This document shows positions 47,287 to 58,400 of a DNA stretch of 64,000 nt, piece after piece. This DNA is from Drosophila miranda (taxonomy: Eukaryota > Arthropoda > Insecta > Diptera > Drosophilidae), in the NCBI RefSeq assembly GCF_003369915.1, contig NC_046675.1, positions 15,996,001 through 16,060,000 on the forward strand, written 5' to 3'. The number at the start of each line of letters is the position of its first letter. The first letter of the stretch is position 1. A program made the position numbers and the translations under genes. The notes beneath the pieces were generated by a model. The model searched no databases. It saw nothing but the letters and a program-made list of their open reading frames with translations, and was not told the DNA's origin.

Positions 47287-48310
47287 TTTATTGTTGTTGT
47301 TTTTAGCTATTCGCTCGCTTACATTTACAAGTAGTTTATTTATATGTATATTTTGTATATATACTATATATTTTCTACAACATTTACGTTCATACTCTGT
47401 GTGTCTATGCAGTAAAAGCTGGTTTTACTTGGTTTTCGCTTAATATAGGGACTCTCGCGTCTCGTCTCTCCGTTTTCTAAGTTTTTGTTTGTTCTAGTAT
47501 AAGCAACCCGGTTTGTTTTTAAACTTTTCTTTCATGAATAGTGTTATTATTTGATTATTTATGCGATCGCGCCGTCGTTCCGCTTGTAGTCATTTGAGTA
47601 AAAGATGCTGCTAAATATCCGCTAAGAGTACACTTATATAAATAGTTGCGTTTTTGTTTTGCGATGACAACTTATGTATGTATATGTTTAGAGCGGGCGG
47701 GGGGTTACACACAGTATAGCAATAACTAGTTTTACCATTATTTGTTTACTTTACTTTACTTTAGTTTGCTTTCGGGGCTTAACATTTAACACGACGAGAA
47801 AAGCTGGAGAGAAGCTAGACTTGACTCGGGGGGGGGAAACGGGAGAGGCTGGACCTGGGGCTGGGGCTGGGATTGGGTGACAACAGTTATGAGGCTAATA
47901 GTAGTAGTATTAGTAGTAGTGGGGGGATAGTATAGAGTTTTAGGCTTAAACACCCTGTATTATATGTGTACGTGTGTGCACGTCAGATGTACGACAGTAC
48001 GATGTACGATGTACGGCTAGCCTTAATTTACAATTGGACATGCATGTGGATCAGCTCTCCTACTATATAGTTACATACAATTGCGCTCTGCACAGCAGGT
48101 AAATAACACTTTTGAGTATATCATTCAAATATAGTATTCATGTAATCATATTCTGTATACATATGCAACTCTATAACTGTATGCGGTTTATGTATGTGGC
48201 ATGCATATTGCACTATTCCTCAATGGCTGGTTGACTGGCTCGCTGGCTGGGCTGGGCTGGGCTGCGCTGGCTGCGGACTGGTGGTTGGAGATTGGAGCGT
48301 CGCTTCTCGC
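47287..48310 (-). other. Probable 3' UTR of the zinc-finger gene
   Basis: Minus-strand AATAAA at 47292-47287, about 1 kb beyond the stop codon. The segment has GATGTAC direct repeats at 47988-48013 and GCTGG runs near 48228-48270. No coding-like ORF. Confidence 0.5.
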
Positions 48311-50301
48311 CTAGCACGTGTGCACCCTTAGATGATTCTGCAGGGTGCTCTTCTGCCGGAACTGCTTGGGACAGTAGGAACAGTTGTAGGGCTTTTCACC
48401 AGTATGGATCTTCATGTGATTGTTGAGCGTGGCCACCTGTCGGAAGTTAACCTCACAGATCTTGCACTTGTACGGCTTCTCACCCGTATGCGTCTTGATG
48501 TGATTGACCAGGGTGCTCTGCTGGGAGAAGAACCGCTGGCAGACGCTGCACCCAAACGGGCGGTCCGGATTCTCGCCCTTCAGCATGTTGATGTTGCCCA
48601 CCATGGTTATGCGACCGGGCGGCGAGGCGGCCTGGAAGTGTTCAGACTTGGTGTTGGTCTGGAAGTGCTCAGACTTGGCTGCCACAGCAGCCACATTACT
48701 GGCTACCACGGAGCTGACCGTGGTGCCGCTGTCCAGAAAATGCAGTAACGGATGATGCTCCAGCTGGATGATGTTGTGCGTTGCCCCGTGCAGATTGTTG
48801 GGCAGCAGTCCGCTCGTCAGTTGCTGCGTTCCCGGCGCAAGGGGCACTGGCATCGAGTGATCCACTGCAATTCGATGTGCGGATTGGTTCGGTTGATGTT
48901 GGAGGAGGGTTGATCGGTTGGTGGTTTGGTGGTCGGATCGTAACGAATCGGTGTTTGCATGCGTACAAAATTTAAATAAAAGCTTCGTTAGGGAAGAGCG
49001 TTAATGGTCAATGCACACAGTGATAACAGAAAGCGGCTCAGTTGTAGGGCGAACACACAAGCGGCTCACCTGTGGCTGTGACTGTGCCTCCTGGCTGCTG
49101 CTGTTGCTGTTGCTGCTGGGAGGCCAGATGCGTGTGCGTCTTCATGTGGTTGGTGAGGGTGCTCTGCTGTCGGAACTGCATGTGGCAGTAGGAACACGTG
49201 TATGGTTTATCTCCCGTATGGATCTTTTTGTGATTGGCCAGCGTGGCCAGTTGGCTGAAGGACTTGTCGCACGTCTCACACTTGTACGGCTTGGGATCGA
49301 TGTGCGTCCGCTCGTGGTTGTGCAGCGTGCTCAGCTGCGGGAATCGCCGCTTGCACACGCTGCACTGGTACGGTTTCACCAGCTCCTCGGCCGCCGGCGA
49401 GCTGTAGCTGCCGGAGTATAGAGTCTTTGAGATTTGTACGCGCGGCATATGCTGCTGCTGCTGCTGGTAGGCGTTGTGCATCTGATTCGCCTGCGATTTC
49501 CTCATCTTCCCAGATGACTGCGGCTGGGGCTGATAGTTGAGTAGTGACGTCGGCGTGCTCGACTCTGCCGCTATGTGGGGGAGAGTGCGGAATGGGAAAC
49601 AGTTGTTGGGATGTTCAGGGTCTGGCCGAAGGTGATTCCTCGGTCAAAGGCTTGCACTTACCCTTATGCGTCTTGATGTGATTGATCAGTGTGCTCTGCT
49701 GCCGGAAGTCCTTGGCGCAGATGTTGCAGGTGAACGGCTTCTCGCCAGTGTGGATCTTCACGTGGTTGGTCAGTGTCGAGATCTGGCGGAATGCCTTGTC
49801 GCAGTGCTTGCACTTGTAGGGCCGTTCATCGGTGTGTATTTTCATGTGGTTGCGTAACGTCGTGAGCTGCCGGAATTTGTTCTTACACACGTGGCACTGC
49901 TTCTTTTTGCGCGGGTCGTCCACCACGGACTCCTCCTCTTTGATGAAAGTCTGCACAATCTCCTGCTTCATGGGCGGTATGGGCGTGTGATTGCCCCCGC
50001 TATTCGTTGTGGTCGTCGATATATCTAGCAGGTGGACCAGTGGATGCTGCGGATGGAGCATGGTCTGGTGGGTGGGATGCTGGATGGCCTGCACAGCGGT
50101 CAGTTGGTGCAGCGCGAACTGACTCTGCTGCAGGCTGGCCAGGGTGGTCGACTGCTGCAAGGCGTTTCCTGCGCCACCGCCTCCTCCACCCCCGCCCCCA
50201 CCACCACCGCCGCCGCCACCGTGCGTGGCCAGCTGGGCGGGCGCATAGTGCTGATAGTTGGCCATGGCAGCTGTCGCAGCAGTTGCATGATTCAGATGCA
50301 T
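48311..50301 (-). CDS. Nine-finger C2H2 zinc-finger transcription factor
   Basis: A nuclear DNA-binding protein by domain content; ortholog not identified. Exons: 50301-49662, 49570-49070 and 48864-48311, GT-AG, giving 564 residues. Each exon contributes three C2H2 fingers: near residues 135-212 (CHVCKNKFRQLTTLRNHMKIH-type), 282-357 and 484-563. TGEKP linkers occur within triplets. All nine share a helix of the form Q-x-[ST]-T-L-x-N-H, implying a repetitive A-rich target (inference). The N-terminus has a run of 16 Gly and His/Gln-rich tracts; VKQEIVQTFIKEEE-like residues near 110-120 resemble a sumoylation/acidic motif. Both introns are phase 1. Start: first ATG of the open frame at 50301; a second (MANYQHY) lies 12 codons on. 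An upstream coding exon cannot be excluded. Divergent from Sirt2. Confidence 0.9.
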
Positions 50302-50771
50302 AGTAATGGGGTTTGCCTCACCGATCTGAGGTATTCGAAAAATCTTCAGCTCCAGCTAGTGACTTTTGGGTCGCTTATTGTCTGCACATGAAGGATGCGA
50401 GTGGGCGCGTTATACAATTTAATTGAAACCCCGCAGCCATTTGCCACCAGAGCCCCACCACACTGCGCCGTCGGTTTGTTATTTTAGCTGTCTGCTGCTG
50501 CTGCTGCTACCACGACCTGCCCTGGCACCTGGCACGTCGCTTCCACGTATGCGTTATCGCAAGCAATTTGACAAACACTCTGTCCTGCACAACATGCCAC
50601 ACAGTTTTCACAGTTTTCGCGAATCTGAAAGTTGCGTTTTATATGCTTAATGCAAAATTTTCAGGCCACGCTCTTTTTGTATCCGTATCCTTATCAAAAC
50701 AAAAATGACTGGCGTGGTTTTCCAGGGCCTCGGCACGGGCAGAGCTGCATCGGCAGTGGTCGCTCGCCCAC

Positions 50772-50983
50772 CGATAGTGCATATCGAATAGTCGTACCAG
50801 GGCTGCGCACCAAAAATGTGCCGAATTGCGCACTGCGCATATCGCGAATACTTTCGATAGCAACTATCGGCTGGAAAATATCGATTAGTCGAAAATTACG
50901 AAGGTAGCGTGCTTCGATAGTGGTTTATTAAAACCACAAAAACCAACGGCAGGTATTTTCCGAAAAATTCGAGACCCTCGATA
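50772..50983. promoter_or_regulatory. CGATA-rich bidirectional promoter between the zinc-finger gene and Sirt2
   Basis: Eight CGATA/TATCG pentamers occur in 212 bp: 50772, 50782, 50840, 50855, 50865, 50879 (as TATCGATT), 50915 and 50979. Two form the palindrome CGATAGCAACTATCG (50855-50869). Clustered CGATA is the BEAF-32 signature and TATCGATW the DREF site. Both sit at divergent housekeeping promoters in Drosophila. Confidence 0.55.
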
Positions 50984-51017
50984 TTTCTACTATCAAAGGC
51001 TGAAAACCTGCTTAATT

Positions 51018-52330
51018 ATGAGCCACAACGATCAGAATGACACTGCTGCAGTGGAGATCGCCCCGAAGGAAGAGGATTCCACCGAAAGTGACAATAGCGA
51101 AGGTCTGTTCGGACTGACAATAAACAATTGTCACGACTGTCATTTAGTAATATTTTGTGATAATTCCAGATAGTCTCGAAGTAGATGGTATGAGTCGGTT
51201 GCTCGCAAGCACCATGAATTTAGGTCCCTCATCGGCTAAGCAGAAGGAGAAGGTATGGTGGCCCACTCACTGATTGAATGAATGTTGATGCATTATTGAT
51301 TTATTCCAGGTCATGGCGGACTTGACATTTAAGGGCCTTGGTGACCACTGGCGTGAAAATGGATTCAAGAAGATTATCACCATGGTTGGAGCCGGAATAT
51401 CCACATGTAAGTCAACTGAGTTTACGGCTGGCCGCGCCTTTTACATTTGTTGTCGCTCGTTTAGCCGCTGGCATACCGGACTTTCGATCACCCGGCTCGG
51501 GACTGTACGACAACCTGGCTAAATACAAGCTACCCTACCCCACGGCCATATTTGAGTTGGCCTATTTTAAGAAGAAACCAGCTCCCTTCTTTGCCCTGGC
51601 CAAGGAGCTGTACCCCGGCTCGTTTAAGCCAACTATGGCACACTATTTTATTCGGCTACTGCATGAGAAGGGCCTGCTGCTGAGGCACTACACGCAGAAC
51701 ATTGACACGCTGGATCGCCTGGCAGGCATACCTGATGAAAAGTTAATCGAGGCACATGGCAGCTTCCATACAAACCATTGCATTGGCTGCAAGAAGGAGT
51801 ACGACATGGCCTGGATGAAGAAGGAGATCTTCTCCGACCGTCTGCCTACCTGCACAAACTGCAAGAAAATCGTGAAGCCGGATATTGTCTTCTTTAGCGA
51901 AAATCTACCCGAAAAGTTCCACAAAAGTTTAGATGGAGACTTCAAGAAGTGTGACCTTCTGATCATCATGGGCACCACGCTGGAAGTGCATCCGTTTGCA
52001 TCGCTGGCGCAGCTCCCTGGACCGCGCTGTGTGCGATTGCTGATTAATCGCGACGCCGTGGGACGTCCCAAATTCACCACCTGGATGGATGGGGACAACA
52101 ACCATTTTCTGCTCTACAACAGGCCCAACAACACACGGGATGTGGCCTTCCTTGGTGACTGTGACGAGGGTGTGCTGGAACTGGCCAAACATCTGGGCTG
52201 GGAGGACGAGCTGCAGGAGCTCATCTCCACTGAGCGAAAACTGTTGACCAAGCAGAAATTGCAAAACATAAAACCGCACGCTGAGGAGGCTGCCTCTACC
52301 AGTAGCCCCGAGGAAACTGCACCGCAGTAA
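51018..52330 (+). CDS. Sirt2: Sirtuin 2, NAD-dependent protein deacylase
   Basis: Sirt2 removes acetyl and longer acyl groups from lysines (tubulin, histones) using NAD+ in cytoplasm and nucleus (family knowledge). Exons: 51018-51102, 51170-51252, 51310-51406, 51465-52330; 376 residues, within the usual range. Rossmann NAD-binding motifs GAGIS (83-87), [14 protein letters not shown] (93-106) and [12 protein letters not shown] (165-176) are intact. Catalytic His is H186 in EAHGSF. The structural zinc is held by C194, C197, C218 and C221. [13 protein letters not shown] and LLINRD close the NAD site. The N-terminal 55 residues are acidic and disordered. Introns of 67, 57 and 58 bp. Start context AATTATGAG is ordinary, but it is the only ATG giving the spliced frame a leader. 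A decayed copy of its 3' end lies at 55196-55465. Confidence 0.93.
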
Positions 52331-52880
52331 AGAACGGATTAGATAGTTAAATTAGTAGTTAAGTTTGGTTAAGAGTGCAATTTGTACACATGGCAGATGT
52401 ATAAATGGACAAAGGAATGCGCAGCATTGCTTGTAAATCCAGTGCGTTTCAATTCATTTTGTTTCGGCTCGTTTGCGGCTTTCGATTTATCCTCTCTGTG
52501 TCCTCTCGAAGCCATGTAAAGGACGTGAACGAAGTCAGGATATCAGCTCTCGAGTTGTCGACTTTCGCGACCATAGACTATAGACCAATGAAAATATATA
52601 GGATTATAAGCTGATTTGTTATAAGCCACAAGATTGGTTATGCTGAAGTGCAGATCAGTCCGGAGCATCAGATCGGGGAGATCAAGTATTATACTTTATC
52701 GATTGCCAATGTGGAATTAGTTGGTTTTAACTCCGAGTTTGTTTAGAAGAGAACTTCAATTCTTTCAAAAAGAAAATCCCAAATAATCTTTAATTCCTCA
52801 ATCCGGAATTACGTAACGATATAAAATATTTTAACTATCATTTACCTGCACACTGACTAATATTGGGTGACAATTCCATA
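52331..52880 (+). other. Sirt2 3' flank, no further gene
   Basis: The first 160 bp are probably 3' UTR; 52363-52490 has a homolog at 55340-55460. No standard AATAAA is seen. The rest is AT-rich with no recognised feature. Confidence 0.5.
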
Positions 52881-52883
52881 TTC

Positions 52884-53080
52884 CTTATCTTTTATGAAGA
52901 AGGTCTGCCTATGCGCTTCCTGAGCGGATTATCCACACACTTAACCAATCTAGAGCACTTCGACGTGGTGATGGAACAACAAGTCTGCCGTCGCTGGACA
53001 TCGGAATACGTCAACGAACTACGGGCACGAAACAAGCAGGCTCGAGGCTCTCAGTGTAGGTCTCGGACTGCTGCTGCAGG
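52884..53080 (+). mobile_element. Possible BEL/Pao retroelement scrap (integrase C-terminal region)
   Basis: The plus strand reads PMRFLSGLSTHL and then CRRWTSEYVNELRARNK. This resembles the FL-x-G ... RW-x-x-EY-x-x-x-L-Q-x-R pattern at the end of BEL/Pao polyproteins, with an internal deletion. The motif is short, so the assignment is tentative. Confidence 0.35.
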
Positions 53081-53199
53081 AACAGGTTGAAGGTCCGCTA
53101 GATGAGCTGTCGAGAATTCCGCAGTGTGTTGATTATTTTGGCGTTCCGAGCCAACCAATAGAGAGTCCTTGATCACTCGAACAGACAATCTTGGAAGTC

Positions 53200-53790
53200 G
53201 GGCGATTGGAAAACCTTTGCGATCATAGTGTTCTCCTACTGAGAAGGCTGAAATGCATGTGGGACATCAGATGGAAGGCATACTTTAACTCCTCCTCCCA
53301 CGCGTGCTTCAGACAGAGGAGGCAGGCGAAGTAGACTTCCTTCTTGCCATTCACGCATATCGTTTTCCAATGGTTTAATTAGGTATACCATCTCTTGGGC
53401 ATCTAGCTCGAGGAGCTCCCGCAAGGCAGAAAGCACTTTTGGTCACGGAACAGCATCATGATCATCATTTCCTCGCATCGATGGACGCCTCGATTCCAGA
53501 CGCCGCCGTCAGGGTTACTAAATACGGACCCGTACTGGTCGACCAGCCCAGGAATTGGCTGCCGGGCTGTGCCCCAGAATCAGATCAAGGTTCTGGTTCA
53601 GGCATGTGGCTGCAAGCCAACTACGGCGTTGTCGATACAATCAAATATAAGCCTTCAGGACCCTGGCCCAATGTACATGGAGCCGGAAGTCCCCTTTAGC
53701 GAAACATACCTACGGCATTTTCCATGCAGCGCGCCAGCACAGACTGCATCAGACTCATAAGCTCTGGACTCTGCTCCTATATTTGGGAGC
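53200..53790 (-). pseudogene. Relic of an unidentified protein-coding gene
   Basis: Minus-strand segments keep coding-type codon use while broken by stops and frameshifts. In order: SPELMSLMQSVLARCMENAV (about 53750-53690), IFDCIDNAVVGLQPHA, then GTARQPIPGLVDQYGSVFSN and PDGGVWNRGVHRCEEMMI (to about 53450), and finally GKKEVYFACLLCLKHAWEEE with LKYAFHLMSHMHF (about 53355-53240). The last part could be a C2H2-like unit (C-x2-C-x13-H-x3-H). At least three stops and two frame changes. I do not recognise the parent gene. Confidence 0.5.
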
Positions 53791-54164
53791 AAACAAATTG
53801 CAGTTTTAAATAATAGCTTGAAATTAATAAATCAGACCTCGACAAACAATATTTTGTTGTACTTGCTGCTGACTGCACTGTCCACGTGTCTACATCTAAG
53901 GTAGAACGAGGGGGAACGTTGTGAGTTGCAGCGGACACCGCAACTCCACAGTTATACCCGATACTAAGTCAGTATGGGTCTCCTCCGGCAGACGCCGCTA
54001 ATATTGAACGACACGACAAAGAGTGCGTGCGAGAGAGGCAGAAAATCAGTCTGAGCGTGACGTCGGGGGCTGCGTAGCCAGTGCAAATTGATTTGTTCCT
54101 ATTGGCTATAAAAATGATCTTATCTGATCCAGATTCAGCAATCTGATAGATATGGTCATTATCT

Positions 54165-54835
54165 ATGATTCTGCGTTTTTAGTTTTCTCGAATGTGCAAT
54201 ATTGTGGATGCAACAGATTTTCGTCTTTTGTGGGGGCGGAAGAGGGTGGGGCGAAATTTTGAGATATACGTTTTAAAGTGAGATCTAACAGGAGTGCGGA
54301 TACTAAATTTGGTTACTCTAGCCTTAATAGTCTCTGAGATTTGTGAATATCCCCAGATTTTCATCCTTTGCGGGGGCGGAAGGGGGTGTGGCGAAATTTT
54401 GAAACAAACTCGTCTCGGTCCGATATATAAGGAGTGTGGATACCAAATTTGGTTGCTCTAGCTTTTATAGTCTCTGAGATCTAGGCGCTAATGTTTTACT
54501 CTAAGCAAAGTCGGCTATGCTACGTGTGTGTTAGAGAGAGACAGGGCGAGAAAAAATGAAATTGTTTTCTTGATGCTGGCTATAATAATAATACGATCCA
54601 ATTCAGATTCCGCAGTCTTAAAGATATGGGCATTCTCTACAATTCTACGTTTTTGGTTTTCTCATATCTTTAAAATTGTGGATGCCACAGATTTTCGTCC
54701 TTTGTGGGGGCGGAAGTGGGCGGGGCGAAGTTTTGAAATATTTTTGTAGCAGTGACATATCACAGAAGTCTGGATCCAAAACATCGTTGCTCTAGCTCTT
54801 ATAGTCTTTGAGCACTAGGCGCTGAAGGGGACGGA
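54165..54835 (+). repeat. Three internal repeats inside the Helentron-like element
   Basis: A module of GGGGGCGGAAG, then GGGGCGAA(A/G)TTTTGA, then AAATTTGGTTGCTCTAGC-like and ATAGTCTCTGAG sequence occurs three times, beginning near 54230, 54372 and 54707. The block TTTTCTC...TTGTGGATGC(A/C)ACAGAT precedes the first and third copies, so one larger unit of about 480 bp is also duplicated. Confidence 0.75.
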
Positions 54836-54863
54836 CAGACGGACAGACAGACAAACAGACAGG
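54829..54863 (+). repeat. GTCY-type microsatellite (GGACGGACAGAC)
   Basis: Tandem GGAC/AGAC tetramers within the Helentron-like element. Confidence 0.85.
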
Positions 54864-55195
54864 GCCCAATCGACTCGGCTATTGATGCTGATCAAGAATA
54901 TATATACTTTATGGGGTCGGAAACGATTCCTTCTGGACGTTACACACATCCACTTTTACCACAAATCTAATATACCCCAATACTCATTTTGAGTATCGGG
55001 TATAAAAAGGTCAATCAAGGGCACTAGAAATTTATCTCGTGCGTTGGAGTTGGATTGGCAATGAATACTGTAGAATATTCAATAAATTCAGAACACGAAC
55101 CTGTCAAGACTGTATTGGCAGGTGCATGTGCACCATGCCCCCCATAAGAAAGTCATGATATTAGCCACATGCACAGAATTTCCACTACTAGAGAT

Positions 55196-55465
55196 TGGTT
55201 ACCTGTTGGGGATGGGCGGACAGTCTGCAGGAGCTCATCGCCATTGAGCGGAAACCGTTGTGGACTCGCATGAAGAGGAGACCAGCAGCTGCCGGAAGAG
55301 GGCTAGGCGGTATGGTAGGGTATCGTAGGGACTAGGGCTTGGTTTAGGGTGCAAATTGTACAGATGGGACATGTTTGAACGGACAAAGGAATGTGCATCA
55401 TGGCTGGTAAATCCCGTGCGTTTCATTTCATTTGGCTCTGGCTCGTTTCCGGCTTTCAATTATTC
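55196..55465 (+). pseudogene. Decayed partial duplicate of the Sirt2 3' end
   Basis: Positions 55224-55259 match Sirt2 coding positions 52211-52246 at 32 of 36 bases (CTGCAGGAGCTCATC core). After deletions, 55340-55460 matches the Sirt2 3' flank 52363-52490, with shared AAATTGTACA, GGACAAAGGAATG and TAAATCC(C/A)GTGCGTTTCA blocks. The last coding exon is frameshifted and the stop is lost. Same orientation as Sirt2, 3 kb apart. No poly-A tail is seen, so a DNA-level duplication is more likely than retroposition. Confidence 0.8.
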
Positions 55466-58400
55466 AAGTGCCATTTGTGAGCCATTAGCGTTAGCCAGTG
55501 TCCGTCCAGCCGAAGTCGGGAGGCAGGGTGGCCGTGGACGAGGTCCCTTTTAGCCGTGCCACCGAAAACCGCAAAAACTGATTGAGTTGCTCTGCCGTTT
55601 CCGGCGCACAAAAAGCTGAAACCGCCAACAAAGGTTAACTCTCGACATGGTTCTGGTTCTGCTTCTGTTTCTGTTTCTGTGGCAGCATTTGCTGGCTCTG
55701 ATCCTGCTTCTGGTTCTGATTCCGTTACAGCTGCCAACTGCCCCATTGCCGCGCCCCCAACGTCATCAACCGCCGTTGTGGGCGTTGTATGTGGCATCCT
55801 AACAGAATGTTTGTGTGGCATGCAGCTACATCCTGATGCTTGCTGCACCAACTTAATGACTCACAATCTGTCCCACAGATAAACACACACGCAAACAGAT
55901 GGACAGAGAGAAAGAGAGATGGGGAGAGAGAGAGAGCGAGAGAGGGATCTGCCTCATACTCGTACGATTTGCTGGTAATGAAGCTTCTGCGGTGAATTGG
56001 CCAATAGAAAATACGTACGGGCTGCACTAATTAAAACCCAGCCCGAACCAGCACAGCGGGTAACCTCCTGTCGAAGGGGATGGGGGGAAGCAGAAACTGA
56101 TATTGTTAATCGCTGGCAGGGAGGATGCGGATGCTGGAGGTGCACACTAGGAAATCAGATGCAGCAACGGAAATATTGATGGCCTCGCAATTTGTTGCAG
56201 TTGCCCCACAACTTGGGCAATTAAAGCTAATGGCCCCAAGAACTTGTCTATTTGCAATTTTCCAGAGTGTTTGGCTGTCTGTACTCTGTACTCTGTGTGT
56301 GTATCCTGTGTCTCACTCACTCAAAATTGACTCAAGTTGCCCCCAATATTAACTTGACTTGACTTGGGTGGAAGCCCTCTGCTCTCCGCTCCGCTCCTCC
56401 AATGTGGAAGGAACGCCATTAAGTGCACTCCATACACACGCACTTGATGATGCCGAAGGCGAAAGTGGTGCCGGAGGGAGGGACCAAAGGGCGGGGCCAT
56501 ATTTATGTGAACATGTTTCATATTTGTAATCAAAATGATGCCACCTCCGACCCTCGACCCCCGACCGCCGCCACCCGGGATCATCTAATCCCCACTCTGA
56601 GCCTGTTCATCAATGGCATTGAAACAAAAGACGAGTATTCCTTGTAGGGACATTCCTCGATGTCATCACCGACAGCTGTGCTCGCGCTCTGATATTGAAT
56701 TCTTGACATGATTGTGCGGAGGAGCAGTACACAGCTTGCCATCGAATTGATTGCAAAGACACACCCCCCACCCCCCACCACACACCCACACCCACACCCA
56801 CATGGAGAGGGTTTAAAAGCATTTGAAATCCCATAGCCGATACCCAAAACCACAAATAGCTCAAGCGGTCTCTAATAAAGCAAATCGAAGAGATCTTCAT
56901 TGATTGTGTGGGCCCCAAAGAATAAAAAAAGACATCTTTGATGGGCGTTTATTCTAAAATATGCATTGTTATCGTAGCATAAACGGAATCTTTATGAATA
57001 TTTTATTATGGCTTTAATAAAAAGAAAACCAGAAGGAGCCGCAGCACTCGGGCGACGGCTGCCAAATGCTGTTCTGAAAAAGCAATTTGTGTCAATAAAT
57101 GTGCGGGAGTGTGTGTTTCTGTGTGTGGGGGGGGGGCATTGCATATGTGTGTGGGTGGGTACCCAATGTTCTTTTTCGCATAATATCCCATCCCTCCCAG
57201 CAGTCGACGGAGCAGCTCCAGCTCCGGCTCCAGCTCCCAGCATAATCGTCATAATCATTTTATGTGCATGTTGTATAGCTACTTTTGGGCGCATAAATTT
57301 TTATTTACGTCTTTGTCAACACAATGCTCCAAAAACGATTGAGTGTGCCGTGCCCCACCCGCATGCCACACTCTCTCCTACAAAATTAAAGTGCGATTTG
57401 AAATGATGCCCTGCCTGCCTGCCGCACTGATCCAAATTGGCGGTTTTCGTGGCACCAAATGAGCTGCGGTGGTATGTATAAAATATAGTACATTTCCGCT
57501 GTGGCTTTAGCCGTACACAGAGGAAAAAACCTGACCAAAATCATCACGACAGGTCAAAAATGCATTTATAACATATTTCATAGATTGTTTTCTCTATGAC
57601 TCGTATGGTCTTTGAAATCAGGAAATATATGCCTTTTTTTCAGTGCACATAATACTGATGTGCATAAATATGATGGCCACTAACCAGAACATAACCAATT
57701 CGAATGGTGGCCAAATGAAATTATTCACAAGATCGGACATATCATATATTTCTTATAATCAAAATAAAATCAATAAACAACAAACAAAATTAAGGGATTG
57801 TCACTAGAGAAGTGTAACGAATTGAAAAACCAAATAATTCGCATTGATTTAGCTGGTTTCCTCCCCCTCGAAAGCGGAAACCCGTCCACTGGCAGTGGGG
57901 TGACCCCGACCGCATGCTGCATTGATTTGGACCAGGAAAAACCTCGTCAATGGCTGGGGTGCACGGTGCATGGTCAATTGATTGGGCCAAAGCCAATCTT
58001 CAATGAATAAATGAACGTCGGAGATGGGCATGGTCTGTGGGTATGGTGCTGTGTGCGTCCTGGGGTCCGTCAGGTGCATCATCGAGTGCATTTAATTGTG
58101 GCACAGGACGACCTGCGCACTCCAACAATCGGATTTTCGCTTTGTCCCCGGCTGCTGTCACTGCAGCAAAAACTCCTCAAAAATATAGAGAGAGAGAGGG
58201 GCACTCGTATGCGAGCAGTCGTCGTGGATGGGGGAGATGGGGAAATGATTTAGCCAAAATGGTTTGGCAGTGGACAACCTTTTTTTGGTTTTTGTTTCGT
58301 TTTCGTTTTGTTGTGTCCGGTTTTTGTGGTTAATTGAAATTTTTCATTTGGCTCGTTTGCCTGCGTCGGCTTTAAATTCATTTTGAATGGTTGGCTCTAA

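Larger units (their letters stand above)
53922..55005. mobile_element. Helentron/DINE-1 (mini-me)-like element with 14 bp inverted ends
   Basis: TTATACCCGATACT at 53952-53965 is perfectly inverted as AGTATCGGGTATAA at 54992-55005. Just outside the left end, 53922-53947 forms a hairpin (GAGTT...GCGG-ACA-CCGC-AACTC). Near the right end is a (GGAC/AGAC) tract, the GTCY microsatellite typical of mini-me/DINE-1 elements, followed by TATATA. No ORF, so non-autonomous. Subterminal inverted repeats plus hairpin plus GTCY microsatellite fit Helentron-related elements. Confidence 0.7.
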
